DNA of 64,000 nt from Turnera subulata (lineage: Eukaryota > Streptophyta > Magnoliopsida > Malpighiales > Passifloraceae), in the NCBI GenBank assembly GCA_028386065.3, contig JAKUCV010002319.1, positions 1 through 64,000 of the forward strand, read 5' to 3'. Below the pieces are notes generated by a model. That model worked only from the letters and a program-made list of their open reading frames with translations. It was not told where the DNA came from and ran no database searches. Of the stretch, positions 35,812 to 47,800 are shown piece after piece. The position numbers and the translations under genes were made by a program. Every line of letters begins with the position of its first letter. Within the stretch, counting starts at the first letter, position 1.

Positions 35812-38800
35812 AAGTCTTCTCACACCTGAAGAAGGCGAAGAGGTCACAGACCAAAACAAAAGATCCTAAAGTATACCTTCATCTGGATGTTTCTTATTCC
35901 CTGCTTGATCATATCCAATGTGTTCGCAGTTTTTGGACCTAATTATGTAGAGATGCAAAAAATAAAGAAGCAGCTTGTAGCTATTAGTGACCCCAAAACC
36001 TTACAAATGATTAACTAAAATTCAGAATGAAGTGTCTTATTATATAATTTAAAGAGAGCCAGGAATAATTACAGACCAGTAATACTTTTGCATTTTCACT
36101 AGTCCAGTCTCAAGCCTTGAAAGAACAGTTGTGCTTTCAAATCCTTGCTTGTCATGTGCTGGCTCAACAAAATTCGCTTCCAAAACACCTGTTAGAAAAA
36201 TGAAACTGAGCCGACTCAATGAAACCCAGCAACTAATTCATCCTAAAAACATACAAATTTGAGAAGGTTACCTATGACCCCACGCCCTTCGCTTGACTCA
36301 GAATTCCAAAGCCTCCAAAATGGCTACAAAAACAACAGCAATCCAGCTAAGAAATTTGGCATGTTTCTTAGCTGGATTGCTGTTGTAAAAATTAAGATGG
36401 AAATGTAAAAATATGCAATGTTCCTCGGCTTATATTCTACTATGCATGTCTCTAGCAATGGTAACAATCAATGTTTCTACTACAAACTTAGAGAGACCAA
36501 CATTACACCGTGGAAGAGAGCCTTTGAAGCAAATAATACGATAATAGAACATTTTACCAATAGGCTAATAGCTCAAAAAAATAGAGGGAATATCACTGAA
36601 TATGGAAGAACTAGATGCATCTCACACAGAACAAGTTAATCCAATTCATGTAACCAAAAAAGAAATTAAGGGAGAGAAGGGGCAAAACACCTTAATGAGT
36701 CTATTCTTGTGATAGACATTGAACCCTTGTAAGTCAATGTGTTCTGCATCCTTCACAAAGCCAACCGTCACAGCGACAGCCATCTAGTTAAAACCCATTA
36801 AAGCAATCAGTATTCGATAAAGAACATGTGAAAAATATAAAAATTATGAAATATGAGTGCATTACATCATCCTTCGCGACACCATCAGCTCCTTGGGGAC
36901 GATACCTTAGTTTCTCAGATAACATCATGTCATCTACTATATTATGATGCTCAACATCTAATCCACGAAGAATGATACGAAAGCCAGCAGGAAGTCTCAA
37001 ATATAGGATTGCGGCATAACTCTGGCAGAAGACATGAATAGCATAATAATCATTCAGCTGTTCTGGAACACAATTTTCAAGTAAGCAGCGAAATAGATCA
37101 TTTCAATCATCGAAGAGTAATTGCCTACTCTTAAAGAATGTGTGTATGTTAGGAAATGCTTGGAGTTTGGATACTGCTTAGCCATCTCAATATTTTCCTC
37201 ACGATTGACCCCTCTAAGTTGGATATCCTGAAAAATTAGAAGGGTGCGCATCACTTTCACCTCTGCTTATAAACTGTCCAATATATAATTGAAAATGCAT
37301 TGAACTTGATTGCTTACGTGAGGATCCGAGTCAAAATCGAGTAAACCTTGGTCATCCTCCCAGAGATTGTATATTATGACACGTGTCCCATGATTTGACA
37401 TCATATTAAACTATACAGTACAGGAGATGGTCAGTCGAGGACAATAATAGTATAGAAAGTATAGTAAACAGCAAACGGCCATCCTATGGTTAAAGCTAAA
37501 ACAAACTCCATAAAACATAAATAGAGAAAGAAATATTGTTACCACCTATAAGATAATTGACTTAAAAAGATAAAGTTAAAACTCTCTTTTCATGATTTAT
37601 TAAAGAGAAATCACCTGACCAAAGAGATCAGTCTCGCTAGCAAAGGGGGACCATTGAGTTATAGTCTCAAAGTTTCGATTGAAATCATCATATTCTCCGA
37701 CGCTATCTTCTTATTCGAGAGATCATAGATAGAGGCGATGTCAGGCTGTGCAGAGTTCCTTCTGAGAATAATGTAGCAGATCCCTTGACGAAGCCACTCA
37801 CGCAGCAGAAGCATGATGGTCATTGTGCATCCATACGTATTAGATACATGTATGATTGGCTTTAGTGCAAGTGGGAGATTGTTAGTTATATGCCCAAAAG
37901 CCAATCTATGGATGATTGTAGTCATGTATATACATTGAGGTTATTCCAATAAATATGATTATGAGATAATTACTTGCACATATTTATAACCCTAGTTTAT
38001 ATATTTGATATATTCTTAAATGTCCCTAGTCGGTTATTATTATGGACGGGTTGTAATAATAAATTAAGACTAGCGTATGTTGTGAATTTATATGTGATAT
38101 GAATTCTACATACGGGTACAAGTTAGAGAACTTGTGGACCGGACCGACCCACATAAGAACACTACATGGAACGTTATATGTATGTCATTAGTGTTTCTTA
38201 TAGATGTGTTGTCCTTTGACCTGAGATCGTCAAGGTATCCAACATATGAATCATATGCTTTGATATTATTCCTAGTCACCCGTAACTGGGTGGACATAAG
38301 GGTAATCATTGGGTATATGACTAGTATGTAGAGGGTTTTGATTGATCAAGACGGGATTCGTTCGACCCATATAACGGGTATATTATCATATGATTTCTTG
38401 ATAGAGTTGAACTGTGAAATGCATGGCCATGCTCGGATTAGGTGATATGTTGATATCACGGGTATCCATTTTATACAGTTAACTCGGGGATCAAGAAACA
38501 TAGATTAGACATATATGAGATTGGCATATTCCATGTCTCATGTTTGATCTTGATAATGAGACGAAAGGGCGATGACATATTCCGAGGCATAGAGAATCAG
38601 TATTGATCTTGTCGTTCGGGTAGCAATGATGTGTTGCTAGACGCCGCTCTTTGTTTATGACTGTAAAATGAGATTTTACAATCATTGCCGGACGTTACAA
38701 GTGCCTATAGGGTCACACACATAGAACCGTTGATTCGGGCAGGTGGTTGAACCTTGGTTGGACCGGGTGTGGTTGGACTGTGGTTGGACCATGGTTGAAC

Positions 38801-41800
38801 CAGGGTCGTTTTGGGACAATAATTAGCAGAATTATTGACCTGAGTTAGTGCATGATTGAGTGTTTTGTGTCTGGTTTTTCATTAGTGGAAGCATGATAAG
38901 TGAGTGTCACTTTCATGGGCCATTAGTGTTGGCCATTTAGCTCCACTAATTGGAGGTGATTAGGGGTTGATTGAGATCAGATCATTTCACCTCCACTTCA
39001 GCCTTTGACCACGTTTTAGACCTCCCAAAACACTCTGAAACTCTCTTCTTCTTTGAGAAAGAAGCAAGAGCCATTGCACCCCAAAATACACACCCATACA
39101 CAAGCTCCTTCCTTCGTTGCTAGCACACCAAGAGGGAGTGCTCGTTCTTGGATTCGTGTGACGGTTCCGGGAAGATCAAGGTTCGTGTGGATACCTTAGA
39201 GGAGGAGGACGTTTCATCCTGCTCTTACTGATTCCTTCCAGCTATTGAGTGAAAGACCTCAAGGAGGAAAGGTAAGTAAAAATTGTTATTCAGTTTTGTA
39301 GCTTCACATGCGGTTCTTGTTTTGTTTCCTTGATTCCGCTGCTTCTTGAGCCTAATATGAGTGTCATATAGCTCTTAGGAAACTTACAGTGGTAGTGGAG
39401 CCTTCTTGTGAAGCTCTGAACCAGGTTTATGTGCATATGGTGATATGTTCATGCATGTACAAATGATATGTTATGTGAGATGTAGCATGATCATTGTATG
39501 TTAATTTCAATTGTATATGCGATATATGTGTTTGATGTTGAGTGTTTTGTCAAAAGAGTTTTGAAAAACCGAGTAGTTGATTGATATGAGATGTCAATCA
39601 AGAGTTTATGGCAGTAGGTCGAAGAGTTCGACTAAGAAAAACCGAGTGTCGGTTTGTGTTTTGAGCAATTGTTGTTCATGAACATTTAGGCCAAAACATC
39701 GATGTTTGAGTGCCAACATCGATGTTGGCATGATGATTGGCCTTGGCCGAATCACTACAACATCGATGTTGTAGAATAAACATCGATGTTCTCATGCAAC
39801 TTCTCAACAACATCGATGTTATTTGAGCTCGGCCAAATTGGTTTGAGTTCCAGAGCTCCAACAACATCGATGTTTGAGTGTCAACATCGATGTTCTTGAG
39901 TTCCAGGACCCAAACATCGATGTTTAAATGTTAAACATCGATGTTATAATGCTACTGCCAAGATATTGAACTTTCAAGTACTCAAAACATCGATGTTTTT
40001 AATGTCCAACATCGATGTTTTTGAGCTACTTCCAAATGGTTTGAAGTTCAGCTACTCCAAACATCGATGTTGAAGGGTTCAACATCGATGTTGTGGACTT
40101 CAGCGACTTCAACAGCAAATTTGGGGCCGAAGGAGGCCGAATTGGTGTCGGGCCTGAACAGCAAAGTTGTAGCCCTACTTCTTAGCTTTCCAGGGACACC
40201 AAGTTTGCACAAATACGAGCTCTACAGCTCTGGATATGGCCTAAAGACTGAGTGCTGCCAAAAGTTGGGAGAATTGGATTCTCACATCACAACATCGATG
40301 TTCAAGTTCAAACATCGATGTTTTACTTGTATTTTTGGCCTCCAAATTTACATAACATCAATGTATGCTTTGTTGAACTTATGCATGAGATGTATGAACA
40401 TATATTGATGAAATATTAAGTTCTTAGTTGCCTTCCATGATAAGCACTCATCAAGCTTAAGATCAACAATTAGTAGTTTCTGCCAAAGTAGGGTGCCATT
40501 GTTTATCCTAAGAAGGTGAGAGTGGATAATTGTAATATCTCGATTGCTTGTTGTGGGTTTGGACTTAACTAGGTTATCTTAATAGGATTAAGGACCTAGA
40601 GGCAAGGGTTGAGCAATGTCTATAAGATAGACTTGAACAAGCTGTTGTTCACTCAACTATCCAAGAGTTACATAGAGATGTAATTGACAAAGAGTTGTCT
40701 ACCTAAATAACTATGATGTAGGCTTATCAGCCAAAGCTGACTTATGTTATAGTGATATATGGATCTTGGCCTACTTGTTATTCTTTTAATTGATTCAAGT
40801 AGGAGCATCATTTAATTAAATCCCTTGTTAAATGATTTATGTATGCATGACTCTTATTTGTGTGAATTGATCTTTGTTGTAGAATTACCATGGCACAAAA
40901 CACAGGTACATTGTCATTGCGATCTGTCCTTGAGAAGGAGAAACTTAATGGGAACAATTTCCTAAAGTGGTATCGCAATCTGAGGATCATCCTCAGACAA
41001 GAAAAGAAACTGTATGTCCTCGAAGGGCCTGTTCCGATTGAACCGGCGCCTAATGCACCAAGGGCAGAAAGAGATGCTTACAAGAAGCATCTTGATGATG
41101 CAGTGGATGTTTCATGCTTCATGCTTATGGCCATGGAATCTGAAATTCAGAAGCAACATGAGCTAATGGGGGCGTTCGATATGATCGAACACCTTAAGAT
41201 GCTCTTTGAGGAGCAGGCTAGGCATGAGAGGTATGAGACCTCCAAAGCATTATTCCAATGCAGAATGGCTGATGGATCACCCGTGAGGCCTCATGTGCTC
41301 AAAATGATCGGATACATTGAGAGCCTTGAGGGTCTAGGGTTTCCTTTGCAAAAGGAATTGGCTGTGGACCTTGTCTTGCAATCGTTGCCGGACAGTTATA
41401 GCCAATTCGTGATGAACTTCAACATGAACCATCTTGACAAGTCGTTGTCAGAGTTGCTCAACATGTTGGGGACAGCTGAACAACAAATGAGGACAAATAA
41501 GTCCAACATTCTGTTGTTTGGCAAGGGCAAAGGAAAGGGTAAGGCAAAGTATGACAAGAAGAAGAAGGGTGCCAAAAGGTTTGGTGCTTGTGCTTCTGCT
41601 TGTGATCATGTGCTGAAACCCAAGGGTGGAGTTGCAAAGGATGGACATTGTTTCCATTGCAACAAACCGGGCCATTGGAAGCGCAACTGCCCAGTTTACC
41701 TTGAAGAGGTAAAGAGGAACAAGAAGGGAAGTGAGACTTCTACTTCAGGTATTTTCGTTATAGAAGCTAATATTTCTACTTCTGCATCATGGGTATTAGA

Positions 41801-44800
41801 TACCGGATGTGGTTCTCACATTTGTGTAAATGTGCAGGAACTAAGAAAGAGTAGAAGGTTGGCGAAGGGTGAAGTAGACCTACGTGTCGGGAATGGAGCA
41901 AGGGTTGCTGCATTAGCCGTAGGGACTTATTTTCTATCTTTACCTAGTGGCTTGGTTTTAGAACTCGATGATTGTTATTTTGTACCTTCCATTAGCAGAA
42001 ATTTGATTTCTGTATCTTGTTTGGACAAGAAAGGATTTTCATTTGTAATAAAGAACAAATGTTGTTCAATTTATTTCAATGATGTATATTATGGTGGTGC
42101 AAATTTATGCAACGGATTGTATGTTCTAAACCTTGAGATGCCGATCTATAACGTTAGTACGAAGAAGGTTAGAATAAATGATTCTAACGAAACCTACCTT
42201 TGGCATTGTCGTTTAGGCCATATAAACGAAACTCGCATTGCGCAACTCCATAAAGATGGATTGCTAGACTCATTTGATTTTGAATCATATGAGACATGTG
42301 AGTCATGTTTGTTAGGCAAAATGACTAAGGCTCCCTTTAAGGGTAAAGGCGAAAGAGCCTCGGACTTATTAGGTCTCATACATACTGATGTATGCGGACC
42401 AATGTCTACACAAGCTAGAGGTGGTTTCCAATACTTCATTACGTTTACTGATGACTTCAGTAGATACGGCTACGTGTATCTAATGAGACACAAGTCGGAA
42501 TCCTTTGAAAAGTTCAAAGAATTTAAGAATGAAGTACAGAATCAGCTCGGGAAAAGTATTAAGATGCTTCGATCTGATCGAGGCGGTGAATACTTAGACC
42601 GAGGTTTTCTTGACTATCTAAGGGATTGTGGTATAGTATCACAACTCACTCCGCCGGGTACACCTCAATGGAATGGTGTATCCGAAAGGAGGAACCGAAC
42701 CTTGTTGGACATGGTTCGTTCGATGATGAGTCAAGCTGACCTTCCTTCCTCCTTTTGGGGACATGCACTATTGAGTGCTGCTTTTACACTTAACCGTGTT
42801 CCGTCCAAATCAGTCGAAAAGACACCATATGAGATATGGACTGGGAAGCGTCCCAATTTGTCTTTTATGAGGATTTGGGGTTGCGAGGCTTACGTAAGAC
42901 GTGACGCTTCGGATAAACTTGGCCCAAAATCCGAGAAGTGCCTATTCGTAGGTTACCCTAAGGAAACTAAAGGGTATAACTTCTATAATCCCACCGACCA
43001 CAAAGTGTTTGTTGCTCGGACAGCGATTTTTCTAGAAAGACAATTTATTTCTAGAGGAATTAGTGGGAGGAAAATAGAACTCGAAGAAGTTCGAGATCTA
43101 GAGACTGAGACGGAACAAGAACAGGAACCACAAGGTGTTGTGGACGAGAATCCTGTTCCTGTAACACACGGACCGCGTCGGTCAGATAGGATTCGGCATG
43201 AGCCCGAGAGATATGGATTTCTCGTGACTCATACCGGTGATGTGATGCTCATAGATGAGGATGAGCCCACTACCTATCAGCAGGCCGTTACGGGTCCGGA
43301 CTCCTAGAAGTGGCTAGAAGCCATGAATTCGGAGATGGATTCCATGTATCAAAACAAGGTATGGACCTTGGTTGATCCACCCGAAGGGGTAAAACCCATA
43401 GAGTGCAAGTGGGTCTTCAAGAAGAAGACCGACATGGATGGTAATGTGATTACCTATAAAGGGCGGTTGGTTGCAAAAGGTTTCAAACAAGTTCATGGTA
43501 TAGACTATGATGAAACCTTCTCACCAGTTGCCATGGTTAAATCCATCCGGATTCTTTTGGCTATAACCGCATACCATGATTATGAAATATGGCAAATGGA
43601 TGTCAAAACCGCTTTCCTTAACAGAAATCTTTTAGAGGATGTGTGCATGACACAGCCTGAGGGTTTTGTCGATCCAAAGAATGCCAACATGGTATGCAAG
43701 TTGCAAAGGTCTATTTATGGACTGAAGCAAGCTTCAAGGAGTTGGAATCTTCGTTTCAATGATGTAATCAAAGAGTTTGGTTTCATCAAAAATGAAGATG
43801 AACCATGTGTTTACAAGAAGGTTAGTGGGAGTACAGTAGTTTTCTTGTTGTTATATGTTGATGACATTCTACTCATTGGAAATAACATTCCGACACTACA
43901 GTCTGTAAAGACTTGGTTAGGAAAGAACTTCTCAATGAAGGACTTAGGAGAAGCTGCCTATGTGTTAGGCATAAAGATCTATAGAGATAGATCAAGAAGG
44001 CTTCTCGGGCTAAGTCAGAGTACATATATTGACAAAGTGCTAAAAAGGTTTAGCATGGAGAATTCCAAAAAGGGATTCTTACCTATGTCACATGGCATCT
44101 CTCTCTCTCAAAGAGTCAACGTCCTAGTACATCTAAGGAGAGAGAGCAGATGAGTAAGATCCCTTATGCTTCAGCAATAGGATCTATCATGTACGCCATG
44201 CTATGTACTCGACCAGATGTCGCTTATGCTCTGAGTGTCACAAGCAGGTACCAATCTGATCCCGGTGAGAGTCACTGGACAGCGGTTAAGAACATCCTTA
44301 AGTACTTGAGAAGGACTAAGGATGCATTCCTGGTTTATGGAAGCGTTGATGAGCTCGTTGTAAAGGGTTACACCGATGCTAGCTTCCAAACCGATAGGGA
44401 TGACTTCAGATCGCAATCAGGATATGTGTTTTGTCTTGGAGNNNNNNNNNNNNNNNNNNNNNNNNNNNNNNNNNNNNNNNNNNNNNNNNNNNNNNNNNNN
44501 NNNNNNNNNNNNNNNNNNNNNNNNNNNNNNNNNNNNNNNNNNNNNNNNNNNNNNNNNNNNNNNNNNNNNNNNNNNNNNNNNNNNNNNNNNNNNNNNNNNN
44601 NNNNNNNNNNNNNNNNNNNNNNNNNNNNNNNNNNNNNNNNNNNNNNNNNNNNNNNNNNNNNNNNNNNNNNNNNNNNNNNNNNNNNNNNNNNNNNNNNNNN
44701 NNNNNNNNNNNNNNNNNNNNNNNNNNNNNNNNNNNNNNNNNNNNNNNNNNNNNNNNNNNNNNNNNNNNNNNNNNNNNNNNNNNNNNNNNNNNNNNNNNNN

Positions 44801-47800
44801 NNNNNNNNNNNNNNNNNNNNNNNNNNNNNNNNNNNNNNNNNNNNNNNNNNNNNNNNNNNNNNNNNNNNNNNNNNNNNNNNNNNNNNNNNNNNNNNNNNNN
44901 NNNNNNNNNNNNNNNNNNNNNNNNNNNNNNNNNNNNNNNNNNNNNNNNNNNNNNNNNNNNNNNNNNNNNNNNNNNNNNNNNNNNNNNNNNNNNNNNNNNN
45001 NNNNNNNNNNNNNNNNNNNNNNNNNNNNNNNNNNNNNNNNNNNNNNNNNNNNNNNNNNNNNNNNNNNNNNNNNNNNNNNNNNNNNNNNNNNNNNNNNNNN
45101 NNNNNNNNNNNNNNNNNNNNNNNNNNNNNNNNNNNNNNNNNNNNNNNNNNNNNNNNNNNNNNNNNNNNNNNNNNNNNNNNNNNNNNNNNNNNNGTTTCTT
45201 ATAGATGTGTTGTCCTTCGACCTGAGATCGTCAAGGTATCCAACATATGAATCATATGCTTTGATATTATACCTAGTCACCCGTAACTGGGTGGACATAA
45301 GGGTAATCATTGGGTATATGACTAGTATGTAGAGGGTTTTGATTGATCAAGACGGGATTCGTTCGACCCATATAACGGGTATATTATCATATTATTTCTT
45401 GATAGAGTTGAACTGTGAAATGCATGGCCATGCTCGGATTAGGTGATATGTTGATATCACGGGTATCCATTTTATACAGTTAACTCGGGGATCAAGAAAC
45501 ATAGATTAGACATATATGAGATTGGCATATTCCATGTCTCATGTTTGATCTTGATAATGAGACGAAAGGACGATGACATATTCCGAGGCATAGAGAATCA
45601 GTATTGATCTTGTCGTTCGGGTAGCAATGATGTGTTGCTAGACGCCGCTCTTTGTTTATGATTGTAAAATGAGATTTTACCATCATTGTCGGACGTTACA
45701 AGTGCCTATAGGGTCACACACATAGAACCGTTGATTCGGGCAGGTGGTTGAACCATGGTTGGACCGGGTGTGGTTGGACTGTGGTTGGACCATGGTTGAA
45801 CCAGGATCGTTTTGGGACAATAATTAGCAGAATTATTGACCTGAGTTAGTGCATGATTGAGTGTTTTGTGTCTGGTTTTTCATTAGTGGAAGCATGATAA
45901 GTGAGTGTCACTTTCATGGGCCATTAGTGTTGGCCATTTAGCTCCACTAATTGGAGGTGATTAGGGGTGATTGAGATCAGATCATTTCACCTCCACTTCA
46001 GCCTTTGACCACGTTTTAGACCTCCCAAAACACTCTGAAACTCTCTTCTTCTTTGAGAAAGAAGCAAGAGCCATTGCACCCCAAACTACACACCCATACA
46101 CAAGCTCCTTCCTTTGTTGCTAGCACACCAAGAGGGAGTGCTCGTTCTTGGATTCGTGTGACGGTTCCGGGAATATCAAGGTTCGTGTGGATACCTTAGA
46201 GGAGGAGGACGTTTCATCCTGCTCTTACTGATTCCTTCCAGCTATTGAGTGAAAGACCTCAAGGAGGAAAGGTAAGTAAAAATTGTTATTCGGTTTTGTA
46301 GCTTCACATGCGGTTCTTGTTTTGTTTCCTTGATTCCGCTGCTTCTTGAGCCTAATATGAGTGTCATATAGCTCTTAGGAAACTTACAGAAAAGAGACGG
46401 AAGGTCAAATTTCACAAACATTTGCATTGCACAGAATCACAAAAATTGATGTCAAATTTTAATAGTGACATATCACTGAATATGCTAGGAATGCTACAGA
46501 GCCACAGACCAAATATCTATCATAAACACAAATCTCATCAAAGGAAATGACTCTAAAAGAACTTATGTATTAGAAACAATAACGTGCAGAAACATGCAAA
46601 GCTACAAATCATCCTCTACAACATCTAGTCTTTCTGATAGGAACTATGCAAAAAAATATGAATGACAAGCAATATATCAACCACTGAAATCATTACCATG
46701 GGAACTATAATGTCTTTTTTCCTTGTGGCCCTCAGGAATGTATAGGACAGCAATCCAATGCTCTGAGTAGGACTAAAATCAACAGAAAACATCCAAGTTA
46801 ATTTCTAGCAGCACTCAGGGAAAAAAAGCATGCACACTTCCGTGCTTGAAAACAACATACACTAATAAAGTGTAAGCAAAAATATCTACACATTGCCACT
46901 AAAATGCCATTTTGGCAATAACTTCCGCAGTGTCCCTCTCGGACAACATAGGAACTTGGCATTATTGGTTATTTTAGTAAAATTAATATCATTAATTCAA
47001 AATTGCATTGCAAATTCTAACAAGTTTAGAGTCAGAACCTTTTTCCTTCCTTTCCAATAGATCGAGAGAAAACAATAACATCAGCTCCAAGCCTCATGGT
47101 ACTTGACTTAAACTTGCCATCTGTTATAAAAACTACACAAATTTTAACCACCGCGGCAATAGAGAAAATAGATGTCTATAAACATTATTCTAAACATTAG
47201 CAGTTTACATTGTCCAATGGTACGCGCCGCAAAAATTTCCTTAGACACGGGTGGGAGCCCAAAAGAAGACATGCATTGTCGCATTCTTTCCAGATCCATG
47301 CCACCTCCATCATCTGCAAAACCAAAACATGACAAATAGAAAACACACAATATCACAAGGAGACTTAGAAACAAACATTCTCCTTCCCTCTTTCCACCAT
47401 ACTGAATGCATACCTTCAATTAACAACATTTTACTTCCGTCTTTTCTACTCCTGACCATGTCAATGTTCACATACGTTGCTCCATTAGGATACTAATGTC
47501 ACAATCAGCAATCCAAGTCAGGAGAGGTTTCTTAATCCACTAAAAATGACTATCACAAAGTAGCAACAAGCAATACCTCATCTAAAGCAATATCCAGAAG
47601 CTCAGCAAAAGCTGCGACAAAAATAGAAACAATAAATGTAGTTTATGTTAATAATTGAGCATAAAAATGAAAAACAAAATGGAGATTATGTTAATAATTG
47701 AGCATATTTACCTCCAAACGCCCATTTATGGCTAGTTGCATTAGAATGCAAGAAGTTAGGATGAAGTCTAACATGATCCATGGGGATTACAGAACCTAAT

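Larger units (their letters stand above)
37880..46388 (+). mobile_element. Ty1/copia retrotransposon in MORC gene
   Basis: LTR1 37880-39388, internal region from 39389, LTR2 ending at 46388 (its first 313 or so bases are in the N gap). LTRs start TGTTAGTTATATGCCC and end AACTTACA. A PBS TGGTAGTGGAGC lies at 39390-39401. A long leader, then gag-pol from 40890. It sits between MORC exons 7 and 8, opposite in orientation. No TSD is visible, because the left side continues into the tail of another copia copy (37700-37879), which suggests a tandem or recombined array. Confidence 0.88.

Noticed and set aside
35812..35828. Certain last exon of MORC (GVRRL-stop)
   Set aside because: The acceptor and phase fit, but five codons are too few to be sure; mentioned only as possible.
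39695..40322. CRISPR-like repeat array
   Set aside because: Plant nuclear retrotransposon leader, 12-bp palindromes with irregular spacing, and no cas genes.
44150..45332. Long ORFs spanning the gap
   Set aside because: They are artefacts of translating N as X; only 44150-44441 has real sequence (copia RNase H start).
46389..46394. Copia TSD GAAAA
   Set aside because: No matching GAAAA lies at the left side, where a second copia copy continues.
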